From Pycnopodia helianthoides (Eukaryota; Echinodermata; Asteroidea; Forcipulatida; Asteriidae): a DNA stretch of 64,000 bases. The stretch spans positions 7,501 through 71,500 of the forward strand of contig CM063250.1 in assembly GCA_032158295.1 (NCBI GenBank), in the 5' to 3' direction. The notes under the pieces were generated by a model, which saw only the letters and a list, made by a program, of their open reading frames with translations, was not told the origin of the DNA and searched no databases. Positions 11,701-23,700 of this stretch are shown piece by piece; the stretch's first letter is position 1; every line of letters starts with the position of its first letter. The translations under genes and the position numbers were made by a program.

Positions 11701-14700
11701 TGGTCTGAACATCCAAGAAAGAAATTACTAATAACTTTTTGTCTTTGCCTTCTCCTTTTTCCCACAGATATCCCCCTTTTTAGTCTGCCTCAGTCACTAA
11801 TTTGTTTTTCCTCCCTCTTTCCACCTTTGATTTTATCCTTTGTGTTTCCAACTTCTTGTGTTCAAACGCACCCCTTCCCTCGACCCCCCCCCCCCCACCC
11901 TTGTCGCCATTTCATTGTTCATCACATGTGTTAACTGTGTGCTTTCTGCATCTCTCTCTCTTTTCATCTATTTCCACTTGACTGCCTCTGTTACACTGGT
12001 ATACCTGTTTATGTTGTCATTTAGCCTTCAAGAAAGACTCTGCTAGAGTCAAAATGTCAGGCCACTAACCATTTTTTACATTTATACCATAGTTCATTTT
12101 GATTGGTAAGCAGTTTGCAACAGCAAACTCGATTTTCTGCTACATGTATATTTTGTCTAAGTTTTTTCTTTCAGACTCACAGAAAAGAGTGACAAAAGAC
12201 TGATTTTGAATTACCAACAAATTATTCAGAACAGAACATGTCTGTTATTCCTGTAATGACTCTGACCATACCTTCCAGTAGAAGCTCTTTTAACTCGTCC
12301 AGAGCCACGGTTGTCGTACATCGTATGGTATCCATTAGCTACCTGAGGGGAGACTTCTTCTGTTCTACCTGTAGCCGCTTTACGATGACGATCACTAAAG
12401 GTGGGATACATGGGTGGCGGAGGTTTGCTCTTCATTCGATCACTGTAGGTAGGATACTGTGGAGGAGGAGGCTGAGCAAAGAGATTCGTGCTGCTGAAGC
12501 ATGGCTCAATTGGCTCCTTCTGTAGAACCGTCTCCTGCTGCGATTCAGGCTTGAGAATCGTGATAGAATGTGCCTTGTCATCATGTGGCTTGGGCTGCAT
12601 GGCAGGTGAGGCCGGTTCCTGGATATACGTGGTCTGCTTGTAATACTGTACATTAGAGGAAATCGGTTGGGGGCTGGTCTGAGATACGGGTGCACTTCCT
12701 TTGACTTCCACATCACTGATTGCAGGGCCCATTCCTTCATTCTTGATGTGCACTTCAAGTTCAATGGGCCACGTCGGGGCGACTTCAACAGGCACTTTCC
12801 GGCTTGGAACAATTTCTTGTTCCTGAACAATAATAGGGGAGTCTCCTGCTACCTAAAAGAGCCTGTGGGCCGGTAGGCATTTCAGGCACACCCCCTCTGG
12901 CATCTTGGAAGGTAACCTCCTTTTTAGGCGATGGGGGGAACCCACCGCTGGGATGATGGGGTTTTCCAGGAGCCTTGCTGTCACTGACTGGTTCCTGTAT
13001 GCTGTAGTTTGTTACCGGTACTCGATCCACCTTCACTTCCACAGGGTAATGCTGTCCATTCTGTGGGACCCTCTTCTCTGTTTGGACTATGGGGGCGGGC
13101 AGTCTCTCTACAGTGGCCATGATGGGTAGCTGGGGGCGAGGTGGGGTAACCTCCACAGGCTCACTGTGAGTGTAGGAGACTTCATTCTGAATAATCTGTT
13201 TGCGGGTGACAGTGATGATTTCAGGAGTTCCTGTGGTAGTGTTCTGGGCGGATGTCGGCATTAGGGAGTCGACATTCATGGGGGATGCAGCTTGGGTAGT
13301 GAGCTGCCGACTGGGACTGAGCTGAAGTCCAGAGGTGTCTAGCACATCTCTATCATCCCGTCTGATTGGTGACAGAGGATATGGAGCATCTGGGCCTAAC
13401 AAAAATACAACCAAATACAACCACCAAAGTAGATAATATAACAAAAAAGAACTAAAAATTGGAAGCTGAGACGAGTGGATTTATTGCCTGTCCCTACTAC
13501 AAACCCTTCAAGATGTTGGAGTGCAGGCTAGCAAATTCAAATTATGGTGGCTCAATCATCAGACACAAACATATAAAAGCTTCTCTGCACCCAGGAGTGA
13601 AAGTTGGTATTAATAATGACTCTACCTACGTAGAGTATCAGCAAGGGAAAACATACATTACGATGATTGCTATTGTGAGCAAGTTTGTTTTGCTGGTGCT
13701 GCCTCCTCCTCAGGAGTTAAGATAGTGTCATGAATGTTAATGGCCAGATGAATAGAGTAAATAAGCATAATTTACATTTCATTTACTATTATTTGAAAAT
13801 ACTCACTGTGCGGTGGACGTCCAACTATTGCAATAGGAGTAGACACCATGTTTTTGTAGGCCTTTGGTCCCACAGGAAATCTAGGAGTGACACCCCCGTT
13901 CTGTAAGCTTTCACTTGATGAGCCGTAATCCTGTTGCTCCGGTTTACGAGCCCACTGCTCCTTGGGATTGGGTGATTTTAGACCCTCCATCCGATTCCAA
14001 TATTCACTCTCCTAAATACAATGTCAAAATCATTAAAAGAATTGATGAGCACTCTAAAATGATTGAAAATTAAATGTAAAGACCAGTAGGATATTTATGT
14101 TAATTTTGCAGATTCACAAAAGATGGTGTTTTTGTATCACACACATGTGACAAAAATTTACCTGAGAAAACAAAGAGATTTTGTAGTTTTTAACCTCCTC
14201 TTGAGTTCATAACAAGGAAGAAGATATCGTTTTCTTACAGTTATTTTTAGAGAGCTTTTTTCCTATCATACATACATGAACAGGCACACCGCCTGGATTT
14301 TGCAGCCAAGTCTCAGGTGAGGGAGCCCTCCTAGGATGATTTGACATCGGTGGCTCACAGTACTGCTGAACACCTGAGTCTGAATCATAACCTGATTGAT
14401 GAGGGGTACGTCGTGGCATCTGCTTGGCCCTGCTGGATTTGGCTAGGGGACCTGTTGGGGCTTGGCTTTTAGGATCCTCTCTGTTGTTCACATCTACGGG
14501 AAAAGTCGTTATCAAAGTTGAATTTTGGGAAAACAAAAAGCATCTGTGTTGAAGGAAGATTTGAAGGTCTGCTTAGTTGAAGAGTTCACGAGGTGGTAAA
14601 AGACAAAAGAATCTCTACTTCAAAAGAAGTGGCGGTTCTGAAAAGAGTATTGTAGGTTACACTCATTTCTGCCAAATTGTTAGTCGGTGTATGCATTTCC

Positions 14701-17700
14701 CATGAGTATTGGCAAGTGTCATCTTTTTGGTATTTTACAAAGTAATGCCTACCTTGAACAGAAATGTCAAATAAATAAATAAATACATAAAATAAAACAG
14801 CCTCAGACTACGTTCATAAACGTTTTATGAATAAAGTGGAATATGGATTAATATAAAGCAACTTTCAAAAGCCTCAACAAGCTGTCTCTCCAGGGAGCTG
14901 AGATGATTTAAGGAATGAAACAAATAGCCCAATGACCAGGGGTGTTCAGCACCAAACACTAAGTTACAAATTTGAGCACTTTACAAGCCACCATTGTTGT
15001 TTCATTATTACTTCATACACATGTCATAAATTGCAACAAGCTACCAAGTGAAGGTTTTAACCTTTAACTTTAAAAACAAATGCAGCTAATTGGTCTATAA
15101 TATTTTGAAATTTGCCTGCTGATCAGTTTCTGATTTTAAAAAACAACTTTCTCTTTATTAAGAAAAATTGGTGTGCTTAGCGGCTTTATAAAATTGATCT
15201 TGGACCCAAATGTCACAAAGCTGTTTAGCAGTAAATACTGCTCAAAATATTCTTTGCAAGCAAAAAATGAGTGGAGTACCAGTCGCAGTAACATAAACTT
15301 TTTAATATTTCAGCTGGTAACCTATTTCTACTGAGCAAGGTTTTTATAATTTTGGGTTGAACAAAGAAAAAATGTGCCTTGAACCTGGATTATTACAGGA
15401 TTTATTGAAATGAGCCCTGGTTGTGTGTCAAGAGGGGAAGTTGACAGTCACTACTCAATAAGCCATTTGCGTGTTAGATTTGAATATTGTCTGGTACAAT
15501 GACGTACATGATCACAAGTTACCACTTAAATTTGAATTCCTCAGACTATAGAGACAGTTGCTATGTCACATGATTCGGGGCAAGCTTTTGCTTATCTATG
15601 TAAGAGACGGTGAACACCCAAACACATTTCTGAATGAATGTGTATGGCACAATGGTACCAGGGTTTCTCGTCTTGAGGTTGCTATACAAAAAGCTTGCTC
15701 CAAACCATATGACATAGCAACTGTCTCTATAGTCTGAGGAATTCAAATTTAAGCGATGACTTGTGACTAAACAAGTCATTGTAAAAGACTTTATTCAAAT
15801 CTAACCTGAAAATGGCTTAGTCCAGTTTAAGACTCAGTGACTCACCCGTGATCATGTCTGTTCCTCTTCCCTGAAGATTGAGCGGCTCTTTAATTTGAGA
15901 TTCATCAATGTGCAGATCCACTTTCTCAAACGTCTCCTCCTTGGCTGGTCCCGCAATCCCTGGTTGCCTATGTTGTTGAGTATGTGACTGGTAGTTAGCA
16001 CTTTGACCATTCCACCCATTGGGCAGGTTAGCCTGCCTCTGTGGGGCAGTCACGTCACCTCTATGCACCACTTCACTCACATGCGTGTTATGTTTAGTGC
16101 GAGCTGGGCTGTTGAAAGGCCCTGGGTTTGACAACTCTTGGTTTTGTAAGTAGGTCCATTCAGACAGCATGCGTATGGCATCTTCCAATCCAGCCATGAG
16201 GTTAATGTTATTAACATTCTGGTTAGTCTGATCCCCCTGTGACATCCCGGACGTTACAACACTAGGGTTAGCATTGTTGCTATGGTTAGTGTGTCTAGAC
16301 CGAATGGTTCCATAGTTATTGCTGCCGATCGCGTGTCCGGCAGTCCTTCCCTCCGTTCTGGTTGAGTTATGATAATCCGTAGCGTGCAATCTTGACCTGT
16401 CAGCAGATACAGCTCGTTGTTCAATTTGACTGTTATTCTGCTTTTCCTGTCTTTGCCACACGTCGTGATTCTGGCTTTGGCTTCTTTTCTCCGACCTATG
16501 CATTGATCTACCGAGAGGACGACCACGAACCTTTTCAGTTATACCCTTTTCATGATGTAAACCCCTATGGGTTTCCCTGTTATACTGTGTTTGATCAGAT
16601 ACCCGCTCAGTGCTTTTAGGTTGTGAACCCCTATGGGTTTCCCTGTTATACTGGGTTTGATCAGGTACCCGCTCAGTGCTTTTAGAACGTAAACCCGACT
16701 GGGTTTTCCTGTAATACTGGGTTTGATCAGGTACCCGCTCAGTGCTTTTAGAACGTGAACCTGACTGGGTTTCCCTGTTATACTGGGTTTGATCAGGTAC
16801 CAGCTCAGTGCTTTTAGAACGTGAACCCGACTGGGTTTCCCTGTAATACTGGGTTTGATCAGGTACCCGCTCAGAGCTTTTAGTACGTGAGCCCGACTGA
16901 GTTTCCCTGTAATACTGGGTTTGATCAGGTACCCGCTCAGTGCTTTTAGAACGTAAACCCGACTGGGTTTCCCTGTTATACTGGGTTTGATCAGGTACCC
17001 GCTCAGTGCTTTTAGAACGTAAACCCAACTTGGTTTCCCTGTAATACTGGGTTTGATCAGGTACCCGCTCAGTGCTTTTAGAACGTGAACCTGACTGGGT
17101 TTCCCTGTTATATTGGGATTGATCAGGTACCCGCTCAGTGCTTTTAGAACGTAAACCCAACTTGGTTTCCCTGTTATACTGAGTTTGATCAGGTACCCGC
17201 TCTGTGCTTTTGGAACGTGAATCTCTCTGAATGTTCCTAAAGCTGGGTTTGATCAGACAGTCTGTCAGTGCTTTTGGATCGTGAACCACCCTGGGTTTCC
17301 CTGTAGAAGTGTGTCCCATCAAACTTCTGTTCAGTGCTATTGGATTGTGAACCCTGATTTTCTCTACCCTCCCTTTGATCAAACAATTCAACTTGTGACT
17401 TATTGCGCAGTCCCCCTATGCGCTGCATCACCCATTGGTATGAGGGAACAGGTTGAACTAGTAAGGTATCATCCATAAAGGGTGCAGGGTCTGCCATGGG
17501 CTTCCTCCTTTGCCCTGAAATTGTTTGATTATGTTTAGAGTGACTGTTGAGGAAGTGAGAGTGTTTCGGTAGTGAGGTAGAACCAAGTGAGTAGGAAAAT
17601 TTAGAAGTTGAGGTTAGACCGACACCAGGAGTTGTGTTATGATTATGATGTGGGGGTCGTGGAAGAGAGTAAAACATCGAGTTCTGAGATGGGGTTTGCT

Positions 17701-20700
17701 TACTGTGGAATTGTGAAGTTCCTTGAAGAGGTGAAACCTCCAGGTCCTCTTGACCCTGTGATAGACCTGAGAATTTGCCCTTGGGAAGGGAGTGATAATA
17801 TCGAGCATCTGAAGTTGATCTCTTAGAAGGGACCTCTTGGTTGGATGATTTTTCGTGATAAGGGGTGAAACCTTGTTCATTGGGAGACCTTGAGGCCTCA
17901 GTTTGGTCCATCTTTGAAGAGCCCTCATCATTATCATGCTTCTTATAAGTCACACTTTTGGGAAGAGACTGGGACCAGACTTTCCTTGAAGATGATTTGG
18001 ATGTGCTCTGGTCAAAGGAATCTGATGGTTGTGTCTGATGGGGTGAGTCATGAGGCTGATTGTCCTTATTGAAAGGTTGGTCTGATAAGGATGATTTTAT
18101 ATTTGCATGACTGTGGGAAGAGTTCAGTAGTTTGGTTTTGGGAAGGGATTTGTCCTGAGGATTTTGTGAGCTTGTCATGGAGGACTGGTGATGACTATTG
18201 TGTCTCCTAGACGAGGAGATTAGTGGAGAGGAAGGAGCAGATTTGAATTGAGATGAGACATCCCTAGTGTTAGTACTCTGAAAATGATGGACGTTCTGAG
18301 AGGAATTGTGAGGTGAAAGATTATATGAAGCTCCACTTGAATCTCTCTCACCATTCTCAACTGTTTTCAGTAGCCCGCCCCTCAATTTTGAATCTGGTGT
18401 ATCGTCATGCTGCTTATGGGACATTGAATGAACCATGGACTGTTCCCTGCTACGATTAGAGAACTGCCTTTGATCAGACTCTACCTTACGCTTTTGTTTT
18501 GGACTTCCCCCGACCCCTTTCTCTTTCATCAGTTCCATTAAACGGCTCTGCAGACCCCCACTTTCATCTTTCTTTATTTCTTCCATTAGCAATGCGGGAA
18601 GTTTCTTCATATTGAAACCCTCCTTCCCGGGAAACACGTGGATGGTCTTCTTTTTGCATTCCATTGTCGTGGTGGTGGTGACCTCACAACCATCTTCCTC
18701 AACAACACGGGTGACATTGCTCCTTTTTGCGGGTTCGTTTCCAGTTAAGGTGGAGGAGAGGGAAGAGGCATAGCCAGAATCACGAGACAGGTCAGTGGGG
18801 ACCGTTGTGGTGGCATTAGCGAAGTTTGGTTGGGATTGGGTGGTGGTGGTGGTGTTAGAAGGTGGGTGTGACCCACTATAAAGAGGAGCCTGTATGCCCA
18901 GACTCTTTTGGTGTCTCTCGCAAGACGAAGACGAGGAGAGATTGGTTATGTGGTCATGGGAAGATCTGTTGTTGGGATGGTTGTTGATTCATGACATGCA
19001 GCGTCATTCCAACAAGATGAAAGATGGAAACAAAAAGAGAAACAAATGGACACACAGATGATAATTAAGCATGCACTAATCACCAACGCAACCAATGTCA
19101 CAATATTTGGAGTTAAGAGTGAAACAGAGAGAGTTAACATACTTTCACTATAAAGTAATGTTACATTTCATTACCCCCCCCCAAAAAAAAAAAAACTACA
19201 CCATACCAAGGATTACCAACTTATTTGTTAAATGCACTTAATTGTTTTGTTTTGCTTTGTGGAAAATAAGTAGTTTTCAAACTGTTTCCTTTGCACTTAC
19301 AATACTTTTTTCTTCTTCTACACTTGTTTTCTTTTAGTAAGAAGCTGATGGGACATGTTAAGCCAAATTTGTAAAAGTTTATTTGAAAGCTTTAAAAAAA
19401 AATCCTTAGGTATCAAGGTCATGTAAAAAAACATAACAACAAAATTCAGAATAAATTTGATTTTCACTTTTTTTTCAACAGTTTTTGATAGCTGTCTTTT
19501 TTAAGTATTTAAGTTGTACAATGAAGAGGTTGGTTCTACTTTACTCTGTTTGTTGAGGAGTTATTTAAACCTTAAGTGGCATTATATATTCGGTTTGCGG
19601 TAACACCATGTGTAACAAATATCTACTTGCTGTGTAGATTGTTCTTTAGAGAACTTGTCTTGCTATTTATTCTACTACCGTGGTGTAGGTTTTTTTTGGA
19701 ATTCGGGAGACTTCTCAGTTCTGAAAAGAACTGTCCTGCTTATTAACTACTACCTGGGCGGGAGGTAGGAAATCGGCCTGGACTACTACTTTAGCTTGTG
19801 GATCGGGGGGGGGGGGGCTTCTCGTAATTAACTACACTGCCGCGGAGTGAGTTCTTTTTGGTCTCAACGTTTCGACTAGCTTGCTCTAGTCATCGTCAGG
19901 AGACTGAAGAGTGTAAGACATGCTATATGACTATTTATAAGGGTTCAGAGGTTTCAGTGTAGAGTCATTCACTGCTCTGATTGGTTCTTCTGAAAAGAGA
20001 ACTGTGATTGGAGGGCTCAGAGTTATTGTGTGGGTTGCCCATTGTGTGTGAGTGCCTTGTGTAGTGGGGCGTGTCAGTAGACTGTGGGATACCAGTAGAG
20101 TAGGGTGGTAGGATTGTGTGCCAAATATTGCTGATGAAGTAGCCGATATCTTGATGCACTGTATTGTGCTTGTGTATTTCAATAACTCACTCCGCGGCAG
20201 TGCAGTTAATTACGAGAAGCCCCCCCCCCCCCGATCCACAAGCTAAAGTAGTAGTCCAGGCCGATTTCCTACCTCCCGCCCAGGTAGTAGTTAATAAGCA
20301 GGACAGTTCTTTTCAGAACTGAGTAGTCTCCCGAATTCCGAAAAAAACCTACTCCGCGGTAGTAGAATAAATAGCAAGACAAGTTCTCTAAAGAACAATC
20401 TACACAGCAAGTAGATATTTGTTACACATGGTGTTACCGCAAACCGAATATATACTGATACCTCACCATGCAATGCCTCAAAACCCATATACTTAAGTGG
20501 CATATTGTTATTTTATAGCCATGGGAAACTTCGGGATGCTAGGCAGCAGCAGGCATACCAGGTAAATTTCTATTGTTCAGTAGCTCTGAGTGTCCCCCAA
20601 AAGTCTCCCATTAACATCACTGAATTAGTTTGACTAAAAAATCTTTCTGTACACAAGCCATGCTGTCATACGAAAAATTGAGAACTTGAAAACGGACAAA

Positions 20701-23700
20701 CTTTTGTATAACATATATTAGCGTAACAAAATGACTGAAAGTTCACTAGAATAGATCTGCATTACACTTTACATTGCATGCAGCCAACTTGCAACTAAAA
20801 TACACTGCTTGACAGATAATATCATGACAGCTTCAAACATTTCAGACAAGAGTTAATAATAAAATAAAAGATTGTTTTTTCTTTTTCATAAAACACACTA
20901 AAGCAAAATATTAAATTCAGTATTGAGATTCACCTAGACTATAAGGGTTGTAAATATTACATTTGTATTGTTAATGAAATTGGTAGAATAGATACAAACA
21001 CTTTTGTTACTACAGGGGGACGTGATTTGTTAATGAGTACCTAACTTTTCCCCTTTAATAATCAGTTATTCTTTGAAGCACCAAAAACAAAAATGACTTT
21101 TTTTCTTACCCAGCAGTTGAAGACCCAGATGGGGGCAAGGAAGCCACGTACGCCGACATCTGGGGTGCCTGGTTTAGATCCTTCTGCTGACTGAGGCTGA
21201 CAGGTTTTTCCCGGTCAAAGGTTGAGTCCGAGGCCTGGCGGTTTAGAGGTCGTTGGTGACTCTGCCACGTCTCCAGCTGTACGGAGTTGCTTTCATGCTC
21301 GTAGGTGTGAGGAGGCGTCATGGGGCCGTGAGTTGTAGGAGCATCAGGGGACTTGATGTTTGAGAGTTGACTGATGGACTTCTCCAAGTCGGTGAGCTGT
21401 GGGCGAGTTAAGGACCCATTTGCTGTACTACTCCAACCTACAGAGATTAGACACAGGAGAAGTTTCTTTAAACATGTTTTTTGAAGGTTAATGCAGGTAT
21501 TATGAAATTTATTGTGCACTGGAAGTTTAAAAAATCCATTCCTGAATGCAAACATTGAGGAAACTTTTTTGTTATTCTTAATAGTTTCTTAAAACAAGAG
21601 TCCGTACTGTCTACATGAGTGTGCATGACCATTTTGAACTGTCTTCTCACAACACACATGTGCAGTGTCTAGCAAAAGATAAGGTCTAAGTCCAGTAAGA
21701 GCACTGTGTAGCACAAGTTTATTTAATATTTTGGAAATATCTTATGTTATTATGTACTAGCGAGTAAAAAATCTATAGCATACAAGTAGCATGTGATGAC
21801 AGTTTGACAAGTTGCAATGAATTGTTGGCTTATGAATATGAATAGATACAGACATGTATTTCAAGTCAGAAATGAGTGGACGGTGCCAAGAGATAATGCT
21901 TGAATATCTGGCTTTACAAAGTCTTCAAAAATAAAAATAAAAATGTATAAAAGAGGATGCAGCAATTTAAGAGTAGATAGAAGATGTAATGAAGCAAAGC
22001 CAGTTACCTGAGGAATCTGTCCTGGAAGGTGTGCCATAAGATTGACTCTGATGGGAGGTGTTAATTACTAAAGGTCTTGATTGCTCCTCCTTTTGTCTCT
22101 TCTCCTGCAGCTTTCTCTGTTTCTGCTCCAGCCAGGTTAGGTTGTCCGTTGGTATCTCATCCCTGGGGGTCATGATTTGTGACTGGTACAGTGGTTCGGG
22201 CTCCTGTCTGGGTTCGGGGACCCTAGGGAGTTCCCTTCTAGGCGTTTGAAAGGTGGGATTGTCGACGGCACCTTCCCTTTCACGCTTCTCTTTCAGTTTC
22301 TGTTGCTGCTTCTGAAGCCACGTCATTGCATCTTCCCCGACCTCTGACGATGTCCTGCTGTCAGACAGCAGCTGAGATGAATCGGGTTGGTCTGACTGAT
22401 TGCGGAGATACTCCTCAGGTAAAGGAGGCACTGGTGGACCCCGGGGAGATATTGGATCTTCCTTGTAGATGTACACAAGCTGTTCCTTCTTTGCCCGCAA
22501 AGGCTGGGGCTCCCAAACAGATGAAGTTTGGTTTGAGCCTAATGGGTATGCGTATTGATTACCGTTGTTCAAATGTGAAACATCTGGAGTCCTTTGAGTT
22601 GCATTGGATTGCAAGAGCTGATCTCTCTCCTTAGTTGCTGCATAGGTCGGGTTGTCGTGGTTCTGTGGAGTTCTGAGTTTGTCCAAATCTGGCATTTTCA
22701 CACTCTCGACAGGCTCCACATGAGTGAAAGTTATTTGTTCCATGATGGGGGGCTGATTGGCCTGGCTGGCCTCACTATTCAGAGCCAGGCCTCTGTTTGG
22801 AACAGCATCGGTGATTTCAGCATATGGGTTCTCGAGATCTAGTGCACTCCGAGGCTGAGGGTAATAAATCTTTGGAGTCGGTGATCGTTGAGATTCCATT
22901 GGAGGAAGCTGTGACATCTCGGCTTGGACATCAACGATTTTTCTCCTTTCCACCACCTGTTGAAAGAGTAAATATTTCCACATCAATTATACAAGATTTA
23001 AAATTTACAAAAGCCAGCGAGACGGGAAGACAAGAATCACATACTTCAAGATTTAATTTGATAGAATGAATGTGATAATGATTAAACTATGAAACCTGTA
23101 ATTGGTGTGTAGTTTAGTATCATACAAAAATAAATGGCGATGTTTTTTTTAGAAAATAGTCTTCTAATGAAATGTCAATTCTTTAAGATTAGTTCTATTT
23201 GCAGATTTACTTGTTAATGGCTCACAGCTATAACTTTTAGATTTCAAATTCTAATTGAACATGTGGATTTAGCCGTCATGGACCTACCACTGTTTGCGTC
23301 AGTTTTGCAAAATTGTTTTGAATTATGGAGGAAAAGGTACATATCTTCAAATTCAAACAAAATTTTATTTTCATATGCGAGCAGGAATAACTCTTTAAGT
23401 GCAGCCTCTCTGTAGGTAGAGAAATGCACATTGACAAGTGGTTCTCATATCTATTAAATTAGTTAAAATCAAAGGACAACACAAGATGGAGTATTTACCT
23501 CATCCCTGGATCTTTGACTATCAGAGCTGGGAATGACTGGTGCATTATCTCCAATACCCCTTAGCAGATCATCTAGGTCCCGCCTCTCCTTGTAATTCAT
23601 TATCCTCTTCTGCTGAGGGGTAGAGGGGGTCTCCGGTGTCAACTTTGGTCCATTCATGAACTCAGTGGGCCTCTGGGCTGGGGACTGGCTTATGGGCTGA

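Noticed and set aside
13459..13725. Plus-strand ORF of 88 codons
   Set aside because: It lies in a tensin intron, has no homology that I recognise, and no promoter or splice context.
20184..20503. Minus-strand ORF ending in a hydrophobic stretch, and its parallel at 38.7 kb
   Set aside because: Both are translations of the same foldback repeat, with no conserved protein features.
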